A stretch of DNA of 64,000 bases from Aquarana catesbeiana. Lineage: Eukaryota; Chordata; Amphibia; Anura; Ranidae. The stretch is taken from assembly GCF_042186555.1 (NCBI RefSeq), contig NC_133336.1:185122099-185186098 (forward strand), given 5' to 3'. Under the pieces are notes generated by a model, which saw nothing but the letters and a program-made list of their open reading frames with translations, was not told where the DNA came from and made no database searches. The position numbers and the translations under genes were made by a program. Of the stretch, positions 33,323 through 44,714 are shown piece after piece (position 1 is the stretch's first letter; the number at the start of each line of letters is the position of its first letter).

Positions 33323-33668
33323 TCCGTAGATGCAATTGTAGCAGGGAGAGTGTTTCACCGCTCAGGTGGATCCAGACCCAGGTGTAAGGTTAAATGTGAA
33401 GCCTTCAGAGTTGAAGAGTCCCAGGTGCTGGCTAAATGCTGAGTAGAGCAAGGTGTTGGATAGAAAGATCTGGATGCCGCACACTGGATAAAGTAGAAAA
33501 CTTGTCTTTATTGTAGAGATAGGACCAGTTCGAGTGTGAAACGCGTCAGCTGATCCTGTACATCCTGCATGATTGTCTTGTACTTTTGATGGTCCTATCT
33601 CTACAATAAAGACAAGTTTTCTACTTTATCCAGTGTGCGGCATCCAGATCTTTCTATCCAACACCTTG
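33323..33668. mobile_element. Nested foldback, 15-bp TSD
   Basis: Perfect 15-bp TSD ctgtacacatatgtg at 33308-33322 and 33669-33683. Arms of about 80 bp (agcaaggtgttggatagaaa... at 33447-33526, mirrored at 33588-33670) surround a loop with gaaacgcgtcagctgatcc, the 3' half of the hammerhead-like motif. About 125 bp at the left is unpaired, as in the element at 4842-5808. Confidence 0.85.
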
Positions 33669-33777
33669 CTGTACACATATGTGACCAGTCTTAACTTTAA
33701 ACAAATTAAAGCTTTATATATTTCTGTAATCCTGAGTGACCTTGTAGCTGTTCACTGCCCCTAGATCAAAACTGTCT

Positions 33778-34298
33778 TTAACCATTTGCTTACTGGGCAC
33801 TTAAACCCCCCTCCTGCCCAGACCAATTTTCAGCGCTGATACACTTTGAATGACAATTGCGCGGTCATACAACTCTGTACCCAAATGAAATTATCTTTTT
33901 TCCCACAAATAGAGCTTTCTTTTGGTGGTATTTGATCACCTCTGCAGTTTATTTTTTTTGGTAAAAAAATTTAAAAAGTCAGAATTAAAAAAAAAAAAAT
34001 TATATTTTTTTAGATTTTGTTATAAAATTTTGCAAAAAAGGTAAAATTTTTCTTCTTCATTGATGTACACTGATGAGGCGGCACCGATGGGTGGCAGTGA
34101 TGGGCACTGATCAGCACTGCTTGGTTACACTGATAGGCAGCACTGCTAGGTGGCACTGATTGGCACCACTGGTGGGCATTGATAGGTGGCAATGGCAGGT
34201 GGCACATATAAGGCAGAATTGCCTCTTCGGGACCGATGTCCCTTGCACATAAGCCGGTGATCGGCTTTTTTTTCTCCTCGCGCTGTCAGCGTGCGGAG

Positions 34299-34330
<32 letters not shown>

Positions 34331-34566
34331 ATGGATACCAAGCTTTTGTTTACATTATGTGATCAGCTGTCATTGGCTGACAGCTGATCACATGGTAAGG
34401 GGCCGGGAGCGGCCCCTTATTCGGACCTGTGATCACCCGAGTCTCAGTGACTCTATAATCACAGCGCGCGCCCTGCTGGGGGGAGGCTGCCATATGACGG
34501 CCTCCCGGAAATTCAGGTCCGCGCTGCGGCCGTCATTCGGCTATAGCGTGGACGCCAAGAGGTTAA
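33778..34566 (+). mobile_element. TTAACCACTT-family element
   Basis: From ttaaccatttgcttactggg to gacgccaagaggttaa. Contains tattggtggtatttgatcacc-type sequence, a short degenerate cactgatnggcag minisatellite (34065-34205), A-runs and the strong palindrome cagctgtcattggctgacagctg near 34366. Related to 59040-59940 in reverse. Confidence 0.7.
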
Positions 34567-34914
34567 ACTATGTTGGTTTATATGATGGCATTGATGCACG
34601 GTATATTTTTTTTAATATCACATCAGATTGTCGTTTTTAGAATTGTGGTCTTTGTACACAAGGAATGCACTAATTACTGGTCGGACTGTTTGTACATCTG
34701 CATTCCAGCAGTACTGCACCAGATTGTTCCAATAATTACCCAGAACATTTGCATAACAAGTCTGCACAATTTATTGGGCTTGTTTTTGTATCACGTTGAT
34801 ATCACCCGCACAGCTGTCGCATTAGGAAGAGAGATCCACTCAACAAATTTAGGGACCCTTCACAAGCCAGGGGGTGTAAATTACTCCACCCCACAACAGC
34901 GCCATTCCTACCCC
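34567..34914. other. intronic sequence without a supported gene
   Basis: No repeat or exon recognised. Confidence 0.35.
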
Positions 34915-35149
34915 TCTTACTTTTCATTCGGACTCAGGAGAGCGCCCGCACGAGTGCCCCCATGGAGAGTGGCTCTCCAACAAGGGGAAACTCCAGAAGA
35001 GGAGGAGCCAGGAGTGCCCCGCTGAGGGACCCGAGAGAAGGAGGATTGGGGGCCACTCCGTGCAAAACCAACTGCACAGAGGAGGCAAGTATAACAACGT
35101 GTTTGTTTTCTATTTGTTTTTTTTGTTTTTTTTTTTAAGAACGAACTTT
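34915..35149. mobile_element. Kolobok-like miniature element, partial
   Basis: Block cgcccgcacgagtgccccca, gaagaggaggagccaggag and gtgcaaaaccaactgcacag plus aggcaagtataacaa, as in 20900-21045. Confidence 0.55.
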
Positions 35150-35436
35150 TACATGCCCCATACATATGATCTGAAAAATCGGACAACAGATCGTCCGTTT
35201 TTTTTGTATGCTAGTCGTATATCGAACATGAAGAGCTTACTAAAGTTACGAAAATTCTCGTACAACGGAATTAAAAAAAAAATCAGAAGTGAGGTCATGT
35301 GTTGTAGTGTATTTGTATTGTATTTTCAGACAACAGCTGTACTGGTTAAACGAAAATTGTATGATCTGGTATCATACGAGAATCATTTTTGTGCACGTCC
35401 GATCGGACAGATGAACTGTCATGATCGGCTCTCGAA

Positions 35437-36811
35437 GGCAGTCGGTAGCACTCTCGCCTAGCAGTAAAAAGGTTCGCTGGTTCGAATCCCAACCATGACA
35501 CTACCTGCCTGGAGTTTGCATGTTCTCCCTGTGCATGCGTGGGTTTCCTCCAAAGACATGCTGGTAGGTTAATTGGCTTCTGTCTAAATTGGACCTAGTG
35601 TATGTATATATGTGAGTTAGGGACCTTAGATTGTAAGCTCCTTGAGGGTAGGGACTGATGTGAAAAAAAAGTTAAAAACAATTTTTTTTTGCTAGAAAAT
35701 TACTTAGAATCCCCAAGCATTATACATTTTTTTTTAAACACCCTAGAGAATAAGATGTCGGTCGTTGCAATACTTTTTGTCACACCATATTTGCGCAGCG
35801 GTCTTACAAGCACACTTTTTTTAAATTCGCTTTTTTGAATAAAAAAAATAAGACAACAGTAAAGTTAGCCCAATTTTTTTATATTGTGAAAGATAATGTT
35901 AAACCGAGTAAATTAATACCCAACATGTCACGCTTCAAAATTGCGCCCGCTCGTGGAATGGCGTCAAACTTTTACCCTTAATAATCTCCATAGGCGACAT
36001 TTAAAAAATTCTACAGGTTGCATGTTTTGAGTTTCAGAGGAGGTCCAGGGCTAGAATTATTGCTCTCGCTCCACCGATCGCGGCGATACCTCACTTGTGA
36101 GGTTTGAACACTGTTTTCATATGCGGGCGCTACTCACGTATTCGTTCGCTTCTGCACGCGAACTCGTCGGGACGGAGCACTTTAAAAATTGTTTTATTTA
36201 TTTTGATTTTATTTATTTTTACACTGTTTTTTAAAAAAAAAAAAAAAATTGTCACTTTTATTTCTATTACAAGGAATGTAAACATCCCTTGTAATAGAAA
36301 AAAAAGCATGACAGGACCTCTTAAATATGAGATCTGGGGTCAAAAAGTCCTCAGATCTCATATTTGGACTTAAATGCAAAAAAAAAAAAAAATTGTCATT
36401 TGAAAAAAATGACAACAGAAAAATGTGCCTTTAAGGACAGATGGGCGGAAGTGATGTTTTGATGTCGCTTCCGCCCTGCTATGGTATGGAGACGGGTGGG
36501 GGGGGGCCATCTTCCCCTCACTCATCTCCATACACAGCCACGGACAGATCCCGATCGCCTCCGCCACTGCCGACGGCTCCGGTAAGCGGCGGGAAGGGGG
36601 TGGGCCCCTCTCCCGAAAGCGGTGATCTCGTGGCGAATCCGCCGCAGAGACCACCATTATCGTTAACAGGACGGTTCACTGGAAAAGATGGATATCTCGG
36701 TGGTGGCAGCAGCTGCTGCCGTTACCGAGATATCCATCTTTAAAGTGCCGACGTCTATGTACAGGAGCCAGTCGGCAAGTGCTTAAATATTATTAATAAT
36801 AATAATAATAT
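35437..36811 (+). mobile_element. V-SINE with nested element, 29-bp TSD
   Basis: A 29-bp direct repeat (28 of 29 identical) flanks the insertion: 35408-35436 and 36812-36840, both starting cagatgaactgtcatgatcg. The head has tRNA-like promoter boxes (gtagcactctcgcc as A box, ggttcgaatcc as B box, about 35445-35490), then the V-SINE centre (gcatgttctccctgtgcatg, caaagacatgctggtaggtt) and tail. A TTAACCACTT element sits near the 3' end and the SINE tail (att/aat)n follows at 36787-36811. Confidence 0.8.
35670..36786 (+). mobile_element. TTAACCACTT-family element inside SINE
   Basis: Same block order as 31435-32560 and very close to 47579-48768 (tttgctagaaaattacttag..., ...cggcaagtgcttaa). The left end is degraded next to the SINE body. 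Confidence 0.75.
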
Positions 36812-36906
36812 CAGATGAACTGTCATGATCGGCTCTTGAAAGCTGCGCACAAACGATCGCTGTATTTTTTTTCGTAGGATTTTCGGATGGTGTGTACGGG
36901 CCATAA

Positions 36907-37330
36907 AGTCTTTACCTTGACTATGATCTGTGATGATCTGTGAACTAGAAGCGCACACAGGTGCGCACGCCTGGCTCTGCGATGGAACGGGGCGACATTC
37001 TAGCGGCACAGACCTGCGTTGTGTTGGGTCAGGATACGGATAGGCCTGCTGGGGGGGGGGGGGGGGGCACAATAACAAAACAAACCAGGGAGGGTCTCTG
37101 GAATCAAATGACTTTTTTTAATGAGAGATCAAAATCAGGTGCAATCCCAGGGACTGAGCTACCAAGCCAGGGACTGTCACCAGAATAACCAGGAAGTGTG
37201 TATATAGGGGGATAGATGATGTATACATACCATATGGGTAATAGTAAATAACCCCCCCACCAATACTAATCATCCAGGAAGATCGATACCCCCCATAGCA
37301 GCCCCCCTCCCCCCGTCCTCCAGATCTTAC
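36907..37330. other. sequence between repeats and candidate promoter
   Basis: Contains a G-run of about 19 (37050-37068). On the inferred gene model this is the beginning of GOLPH3L intron 1. Confidence 0.35.
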
Positions 37331-37640
37331 CTGCTCCACTCTCAGCTGAACTGCCTGGAAACTTCACTTCCTGGTCTCGGACACATCAGCTCTGAGCCAG
37401 ACAAGCTCAGCCAAACCCGATCGCTGGGCACGACGATGGACAAGAATAATCCACCAATCAAGGGCCGCTGTCAGTGTCAAAGCGTCCAATCTGAAAGGGC
37501 TGACACTCCCCCGCCCCGCGTCTGCCAAGCTTGAGTGAAGGTTGATCTGTTATCGTGACAGAGCGTCTTGGCCAATGGCGTTGCAGGAAAGCGTGAAGGG
37601 GAGGCGGAGACGAGTCCTGCGGAATGCGCGTTCTTGGCGG
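37331..37640 (-). promoter_or_regulatory. Candidate GOLPH3L promoter and non-coding exon 1
   Basis: Read on the minus strand: CCAAT boxes (gccattggcc at about 37570-37580, gattgg at about 37488, gattggtgg at about 37451), GC boxes (cggggcgggg near 37515, ccgcctcccc near 37605), a YY1-like tagged aacatggccgcc near 37640, and an ETS-type aggaagtga (37363-37371). It ends at gtggagcag|gtaagatct with GT at 37330-37329, a consensus donor. CpG-rich relative to its surroundings. It would splice to the acceptor before the ATG at 7829, an intron of about 29.5 kb. No start site can be fixed from sequence. Confidence 0.45.
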
Positions 37641-37687
37641 CCATGTTGAATTAGGGAGTGGGCAATGCGGGATGGGGGAGACTGGTG

Positions 37688-38295
37688 TGAGGGCGGAAAT
37701 GATGGCAGGGTTTACGGTGTTTCATCAGATTTGGCGACCCGTCGGGATGTGTAACGGAAGTGACGTTACGCCGCTGCCATCTTTCTACACCCCGCACTCC
37801 TCCGCATTAAGGATAGAGCGGGAAGGTGGCAACCGGACATCTTGTTACACCCACCGTAGTTTTGCATTTAACACTTATTTTTAACTGTAAACTGAGGTTA
37901 TATAGTGAAATACAGCACTTGGAACTCTGACTGTTTAGATGTTGAATCTTAAAAGCAGCGGCAAGCCTGCTGATCACACGGGTTTGCTGATCTGACAGAA
38001 GTTTGCTGCTTTTAAAATTAGAAATCTAAACTGTCAGACTGCATTCTAAGTACTGTTTTTCACTATATAAACTCAGTTTACAGTTAAAAATAAGTGTAAA
38101 ATGCATAACTCCGGTGGGTGTAATAAGATGTCCGCTTTCCCCATCTCAGTGTATCCTTACTGTGGAGAAGTGCAGGGTGTAGCAAGATGGAGGCAAGGAA
38201 ACATCACTTCCGTTACACATTCTGACGGGTCGCCAAATCTGACGAAACACAGGCGAGCATAGTATGAGGGTGGAAATGATGTCAGGGTTTAAGTT
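37688..38295. mobile_element. Foldback element with long flanking direct repeat
   Basis: Arms 37716-37960 and about 38020-38262 are inverted copies (gtttcatcagatttggcgac and its mirror; ctgtttagat...). A direct repeat of about 28 bp with a few mismatches (gtgagggcggaaatgatggc at 37688; atgagggtggaaatgatgtc at 38264) flanks them. No open frame of note. Confidence 0.65.
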
Positions 38296-39214
38296 ATTTC
38301 CTTCTATAGGTCACGGTAAAGGTTTAAAGTGGTGTTCCGGCCGAAATTGTACTTTTTAAATAAAAATACCCCTATAATCAGGGCCGGACTGGGAATGAAA
38401 ACCAGCCCTGGAAAAAATGTCATACCAGCCCCATAGCATTATTATACCAGCCCAACAGCATAACGTCATTATTTTCTTGTTCATAAAATGGAAAACCATG
38501 CATTTTAAAGCACATTTAAAGAGTGCATTATATATAGATAAGACACATATCACCAAAAGAAAGCTCTATTTGTGTGAACAGCGTTGCATGACCGCGCAAT
38601 TGTCATTGAAAGTGTGACAGCGCTGAAAGCTGAAAATTGGCCTGGGAAGGAAGGGGGTGAAAGTGCCCTGTAATGCACACAAAAAATAAAACAAATTGCC
38701 TGCACACCACTCTGTCCCTTAATGCCCACCTCCTTTTTATAGGGCACACAGTGTATAGGAATGTATAATGTAAAACATGGTGGGATTTCCCCACCTAGGG
38801 GAAATACAACTGGGCAGTGGTGGTGCGTCCATTGCACCCAACAATCTTCAATAGACAGATTCCTATTCAGGTGCCCGGCACCCTTGTCGGGCATCGGGCA
38901 TGTGAATTACAGCGGCGGGGGTGTTTTTAGAAGTGCCTGATTAGAGCCGTCAGCTCTAATAGGCTTCCAAATTGGTAAACAGCGGACAACTGCTGTGCGT
39001 TCGCTGCTTACACAGTGCTGTGTTAGGAAATCAAATAAATCGCTTCCCTAACACTGACCCGCCTCTCAGCCAATCAGGTGCACTGGGTCTGGTTACCTGT
39101 CACCTGATTGGCTGAAGCAACAGGCGCTGTGATTGGATGCCTATCGGAGGGAGCGTGGAGCAACGCGCTGACCTGAGACAGGTAAGTGCCGGGCGGGGGG
39201 GACACTGGCAGGAT

Positions 39215-40230
39215 TTAATGGGCAAACTGGTGGCAATTGATGGGGCAAACTGGCGGCAATTGATGGTTACAGTGGCTGCGTTTGATGGACACAGTGGCTG
39301 CGTTTGATGGGCACAGTGGCTGCGTTTGATGGGCACAGTGGCGGCAATTTATGGGTACAGTGGCTGCGTTTGATAGTACAGTGGCTGCGTTTGATGGGCA
39401 CAGTGGCTGTGTTTAATGGGCACAGTGGTGGCAATTTATGGGTACAGTGGCTGCGTTTGATGGTACAGTGGCTGCGTTTGATGGGCACAGTGGCAGCGTT
39501 TAATGGGCACAGTGGTGGCAATTTATGGGTGCAGTGGCTGCGTTTGATGGTACAGTGGCTGCGTTTGATGGTACAGTGGCAGCGTTTAATGGGCACAGTG
39601 GCTGCAATTAATGGGTACAGTGGCTGCGTTTGATGGGGCACAGTGGCAGCAATTTATGGGTACAGTGGCAGCGTTTGATGAGCACAGTGACTGTGTTTAA
39701 TGGGCACAGTGGTGGCAATTTATGGGTACAGTGGCTGCGTTTGATGGTACAGTGGCTGCGTTTAATGGGCACAGTGGTGGCAATTTATGGGTACAGTGGC
39801 TGCGTTTGATGGTACAGTGGCTGCGTTTGATGGGCACAGTGGCTGTGTTTAATGGGCACAGTGGCTGCAATTTATGGGTACAGTAGCTGTGTTTGATGGT
39901 ACAGTGGCTGCGTTTGATGGTACAGTGGCAGCGTTTAATGGGCACAGTGGCTGCAATTGATGTGTACAGTGGCTGCATTTGATGGTACAGTGGCTGCGTT
40001 TGATGGTACAGTGGCAGCGTTTAATGGGCACAGTGGTGGCAATTTATGGGTACAGTGGCTGCGTTTGATGGTACAGTGGCTGCGTTTGATGGCACAGTGG
40101 CTGCGTTTGATGGCACAGTGGCTGCGTTTGATGGTACAGTGGCTGCGTTTGATGGTACAGTGGCAGCGTTTGATGGGCAGGGCACAGTGTTGGCAATCTA
40201 TGGGCACAGTGGCAGCGTTTGTTCGTATAC
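39215..40230. repeat. 21-22-bp minisatellite, about 45 units
   Basis: The unit (cagtggctgcgtttgatggt and variants with gggca, and gcaatttatgggta) forms a higher-order pattern of roughly 70-110 bp. Open frames on both strands (VQWLRLM / KRSHCTI repeats) are artefacts of it. Confidence 0.93.
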
Positions 40231-40266
40231 AGCTTTTCAAAGATAATCTGGCACTTGAACAAAACA

Positions 40267-40308
40267 TGGGAGAGAGAGAGAGAGAGAGAGAGGGGGGAGA
40301 GAGAGGGG

Positions 40309-40341
<33 letters not shown>

Positions 40342-40345
40342 AAGG

Positions 40346-40377
<32 letters not shown>

Positions 40378-40402
40378 AGAGAGAGGGGGAAAGAGAGAGA
40401 GA
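40267..40402. repeat. (GA)n microsatellite
   Basis: About 135 bp of GA repeats broken by G-runs. Confidence 0.95.
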
Positions 40403-40872
40403 TTTTTAATACCTTAATTTTTGTGCTGTAGCAGCTGCACTGCCGGCCATTCACTGATATTCTCTCCTCGTGCAGATAGTGGGCGGTGCTGGCTGGCTCA
40501 GCACGGGACGAGGCAAAATGGAGCAGCACGGCGTTCTCCTGCTCCTCCCCCTCAGGCACACAGACAGAGCGAGGCATGATGAGTGTGGTGGGCGGCGCGC
40601 CGGCGCCCGAACAGAGGAGACAGTGAGTGACACAGGCAGCCATGGCATAGTGCAGCAGCGGCGGCCACCGCTGCTGATCTTTAGATCAGGACACAGGCAG
40701 TGAGCGGCCCCGTTGACACACACAGACAGTGAGTGACACACAGCCGCCGCTGCTGCTCTTTAGATTGCTGATGCTGACACAGGCAGTGAGCGGCCCCAGC
40801 GGTACTTTGTGCAGCCAGCCTACCGGGATATTTCCCGGTATCCCGGTAGGCCAGTCCGGCCCTGCCTATAAT

Positions 40873-41416
40873 ACACAAGCTTAATGTATTCTAGTAAAGT
40901 TAGTCTGTAAACTAAGGTCTATTTTGTTAGTTTATAGCAGTAGTTTGTTATTTTATAAACTTACAGCAGGCCATGGCCATCTTAAGTGTGGGCATCTGAA
41001 GCCAGACTGTATTTCTTCCTGGATCTCATCCTTGCAGATCTCACACATGCTCAGTGCAGCACAAGCAGTGTAATAGGTTTCAGGTCAGGTTTCCATAGCA
41101 ACGGCAGTTTCAGAGAAAGTTGCCGCCCCTTCCCAGAAGGCATTGCAAACAGGAAATGATGCGATTGGCCGTGGCCAGGGAGCAGAAAGTGAAAAATGAA
41201 TACAGCAGATATACAGTAGGTGCTGAGAAAAAAAAATAGAAAAATATCCAATTTGTTTACAGTGCACAGTTTAGTGAGGGATGCTGAAGAGTTGTAAAAG
41301 TGGGTGGAGCTCCACTTTAAGTATAGCTGCCAACTGTCCCTGATTTCGAGGGACTGTCCCTGATTTGGAGCAATGTCCCTCATTTCTTATCATTTGTCCC
41401 TCGCTTTGGTCTGATC
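40873..41416. other. intergenic sequence, miniature element end
   Basis: gagctccactttaa (41308-41322) is the TTAA-family end. gaccaactgtccctgattt-like repeats follow (41330-41405). No gene. Confidence 0.4.
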
Positions 41417-41418
41417 TA

Positions 41419-42000
41419 CAGTTGTATGCAAAAGTTTAGGAACCCCTGACAATTTCCATGAATGTCATTTATAAATATTTGGGTGTTTGGATCAGCAATT
41501 TCATTTTGATCTATCAAATAACTGAAGGACACAGTAATATTTCAGTAGTGAAATGAGGTTTATTGGAGAATGCGCAATATGCATCAAAACGAAATTGGAC
41601 AGGTGCATAAATTTGGGCACCCCAACAGGAAAATCACATCAATATTCAGTAGAGCCTCCTTTAGCAGAATTAACAGCCTCTAGATGCTTCCTATAGCCTG
41701 TAATGAGTGTTTGGATGAATGTATTTTGGACTATTCCTCCTTAGGAAACATCTCCAGTTCAGTTAGGTTGGATGATTGCCGAGCGTGGACAGCCCGCTTC
41801 AAATCACCCCACAGATGTTCAATGATATTCGGGTCTGGGGACTGGGATGGCCATTCCAGAACACTGTACTTGTTCCTCTGCATAAACGCCCGAGTAGATT
41901 TTGAGCTGTGTTTTGTGTCGTTGTCTTGTTGAAATATCCAGCCCCGGCATAACATCAACTTTGTGACTGATTCCTCAACATTATTCTCAAAAATCTGCTG
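41419..42000 (-). mobile_element. Tc1-like element, 3' half only
   Basis: Terminus cagttgtatgcaaaagttta with TA before it (41417-41418). The rest of the element, including the transposase N-terminus and the other terminal repeat, is missing; a Harbinger-type fragment starts at about 42001. Confidence 0.85.
41640..42000 (-). pseudogene. Tc1-like transposase, C-terminal fragment
   Basis: Minus-strand residues include QQDNDTKHSSKS (second catalytic aspartate region) and WPSQSPDPNIIEHLWGDLK (third acidic residue). A stop follows the EMFPKEE segment. The N-terminal half is absent. Confidence 0.85.
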
Positions 42001-42280
42001 ATTCAAACAAAACTTGTTGGCGGAAATTCCGATCGTGTGTGCACAATTCCGACGCACACAAAAGTGCACGCATGCTCGGAATCAAGCAGAAGACCTGAGC
42101 AGGCTATTGAACTTCATTTTTTCTCGGCTCGTCGTACGTGTTGTCACCGCGTTCTTGCCGATCGAAATTTCCGACAACATTTGTGTGACCGTGTGTATGC
42201 AAGACAAGTTTGAGACAACATCCGTTGGAAAAAAATCCACGGTTTTGTTGTCGGAATGTCCGATCGTCTGTACGCGGCAT
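42001..42280. mobile_element. Harbinger-type MITE fragment
   Basis: Shares gttggcggaaattccgatcg, catgctcggaatcaag and the right end gtctgtacgcggca followed by TAA with the element at 8608-9034. The left end is missing. Confidence 0.6.
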
Positions 42281-42797
42281 AACAGTTTTGGATATGCATC
42301 TACCCAATGGGGTGGTAAAGAAATGATTTCATTGGCCCTGCTCACTGTGCTGAGATGATGAAAAATCCTCTTATTTTTGGGATAGGTAAAGATAAATATA
42401 ACATTTGGATCCCGGGTACTTACTGGCAACCAACAGCCTTGGAATCAGACATATCACGTGAGAATGATGTCATCTGGCTTTCTTCTCCTCCTGAGGAAGC
42501 CTGTACTGATGAAGTGTAGAGACTGCCATTCCCGACTTCTCCCTTTAAAAATACAAGTTCCCTGGTTGTCATACTGATCCAATGCTTTCAGTACCTTCTG
42601 AGCCACTGCCCTCAAACAAGTACTGATTAGGTGCTTTGACTTCACTCCAACTATAATTATTTCCATGCTATTTTCGAGTCAGTGTCTCAGAAAGTACTGG
42701 AGTTAGAAAAGAAACTAGCAGCTTTAGTAGGAGGTCATTAATATAGCCAACCCCCCAGGTCCTCTCAGTACAAGTTTTCTTTAGTTGACTTTTACTT
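42281..42797. other. intergenic sequence without a supported gene
   Basis: No element recognised with confidence. Confidence 0.35.
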
Positions 42798-43619
42798 ATA
42801 GGGTTTGTAAACCCTTGTTTTTTTTTTTTTTAATAACATACATATCATACTTACCTCCACTGTGCAGTTCGTTTTGCACAGAGTGGCCCCGATCCTCGTC
42901 TTCTGGGGTCCCCCAACGGCGCTCGCAGCTCCTCCCCGCATTGGTAAAACCCCTGGGAGAAGCACTCTCCCGAGGGGGTTACCTCCCGAGTCCAGCATTT
43001 GCGTCCATAGACGCAGAATGCCGGACTCGGCCCCGCCCCCCGGAGCCCACGTCATTGGATTTGATTGACAGAAGTGGGAACCAATGGCTGCGCTGCTATC
43101 AATCTATCCAATCAAGAGCCAAGAACCCCGGGCAGAGAGGTAGAGCACGTCTAATGGCCAACTGTGCTCTCTCCTGCCAATTTACTGCTCTTGTCACGCC
43201 TGCTGCTGTCTGTATCTTCGCTACCACTCTACCGATCTTTGGCTTGTTCCTTGACTATCCTTCTGCTTGATCTCAGCCTGCAGCCATTTGTTACTGACCT
43301 CTGGCTTGGTTACTGACTATGCATTTGCCTGATCCCTACCTATTATATAGGCTACTGAACCCCGGCTTGCTCACCTCCTGGTGGGGCAATCCTGAGGACC
43401 ACAACCCACAGCAAAACCCATCTCCACCATTAGGAGCTCTGGTGAATACTGGTTAGTACTTACAGCAGTGAACCTGAGGTGAGCCCACGTCATCGGCCAA
43501 GGTGACCTGCTTGTATTCCTAATCTGCTGGTCCGTGGGGGTCTCTCTATTGCTATAGCTACTGGTCTCCAGGCATAGGATGCATTAAGGTGAAAAAACAC
43601 GAGGGGTTACAATACCCTT
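42798..43619 (+). mobile_element. Kolobok-like miniature element with insertion
   Basis: Left end agggtttgtaaaccc, right end gaggggttacaatacccttt. Family landmarks run in opposite order to 20628-21134 (cttacctccactgtgcag first). About 430 bp of unrelated sequence (about 43141-43570) interrupts it, possibly part of an LTR, with no ends found. Confidence 0.6.
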
Positions 43620-44645
43620 TAATAAAAATTCTTAAGGCCCCGTTCCCGCTACGTGATTTTCAAAGCCTGATTCTCATGTCATTCTGCACATAGGGCCAGC
43701 CTATTCACTTTTTTTGCCTGGAAAGAAGCTCCTGCTCCTTTTCAGGCGGTAAGCTTCACCCTATTTTTAAAGGCACTGCTTGTTGCGACTGCCCCGTGAT
43801 CCTGTTGCATGAGTATCGCAGATTTTGTTCGCTATTCCAAACCGTGAAGTGTGGATGCAGCCTAAAGCTTTGCATCCCTGACTTCCTCCATTACAAAGTT
43901 TCATGTTTGCTTTCTCTTTTCTGCTGTTGGATTATAAGCAGAATAGAGAAAGCTAACAGCTAAATTATTAAGTACAGTGAACACCAACCAGTCATATGTA
44001 ATGCTGTCTCTGTGGACCACTACGATCATAAATGGGCCTACAAAGAACATTTTCATGTTTAAAACACTGATTATCAATAACCAGTATCAGAGAAAGCTCA
44101 CACACAGTGAAAAGCTGATTTGCATGACTCTGTACACTATCCTGGCATAAGGAATAATCCTCTTATTTTCAGGCTATGTGATAGAATGAGTAGCGTGAAT
44201 ACCTTCTGTTTTAAGAAAGCTTCATTTGGAGGGCTTTTTGATTGCTTTAGTTCCTTCTCACCATAACTTGTATGGTTATACAGTCTTGTGATATTTATCT
44301 TCACCTTGTACATTTCTTCTCAAGCGTTCAGAAGATTTCAGGCTGTGGAATCATTCTTTGTGCCTTGTTTACTTTTAGACCATGTCTGCTGTAATTCACA
44401 TTCTAGAAGGAATACAAGTAGGTCTAGTTCTATATAAGTCTACATAATTGTAGGTGGAAACCTCAACAGAAGAATAACCCTGTCGTTTCTGGCAGCCATG
44501 CTGAATTATTACAAGTTGATAAACCGGTTCTTTTTTTTAAATATCAAATTGCTTTTCTCAAGTTATTATTACAGTCATCAGTCATCGTTAACAGTCATCA
44601 GGAAATCATGAGTCACTTTACTGATTGTTAAAGATAGACATGCAG
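43620..44645. other. apparently unique intergenic sequence
   Basis: No recognised repeat between about 43860 and 44640; possibly unique spacer between GOLPH3L and HORMAD1. No exon-like block. Confidence 0.35.
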
Positions 44646-44647
44646 CA

Positions 44648-44649
<2 letters not shown>

Positions 44650-44712
<63 letters not shown>
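44650..44712. repeat. (TA)n microsatellite
   Basis: About 30 TA units, with a gtgtgta edge. Confidence 0.95.

Positions 44713-44714
<2 letters not shown>

Larger units (their letters stand above)
32561..33777. mobile_element. Long foldback element with nested foldback
   Basis: Left arm 32561-32780 (agacagttttcctctagg..., ...atacccaacgcattt) is mirrored by 33205-33322 plus 33684-33777 (...ctagatcaaaactgtct). The loop carries a hammerhead-like 3' half on the minus strand (cttgaaatgcgtt at about 32784-32796) and another on the plus strand (33163-33205). It is interrupted by a separate foldback at 33323-33668. Its edges abut two TTAACCACTT elements. Confidence 0.75.
35153..36906. mobile_element. 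Harbinger-type MITE split by a SINE
   Basis: Left end catgccccatacatatgatc, right end ggtgtgtacgggccataa: a diverged TGCCCCGTACACAC element. A V-SINE with its own passenger is inserted at 35437-36811. Confidence 0.55.
38379..40864. mobile_element. hAT-type element (CAGGGCCGGACTGG), 8-bp TSD
   Basis: Ends cagggccggactggga and ggccagtccggccctg; perfect TSD cctataat at 38371-38378 and 40865-40872. Interior: a fragment of a TTAACCACTT-type sequence (38545-38665), a 1-kb minisatellite, a (GA)n tract and a C/G-rich right part. No hAT transposase. Confidence 0.92.

Noticed and set aside
35445..35490. A free-standing tRNA gene
   Set aside because: The A- and B-box-like motifs belong to the head of a V-SINE; no complete cloverleaf was evident.
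39267..40643. Minus-strand frames of 93-199 codons
   Set aside because: They translate the 21-22-bp minisatellite and GA repeat inside a hAT-type element.
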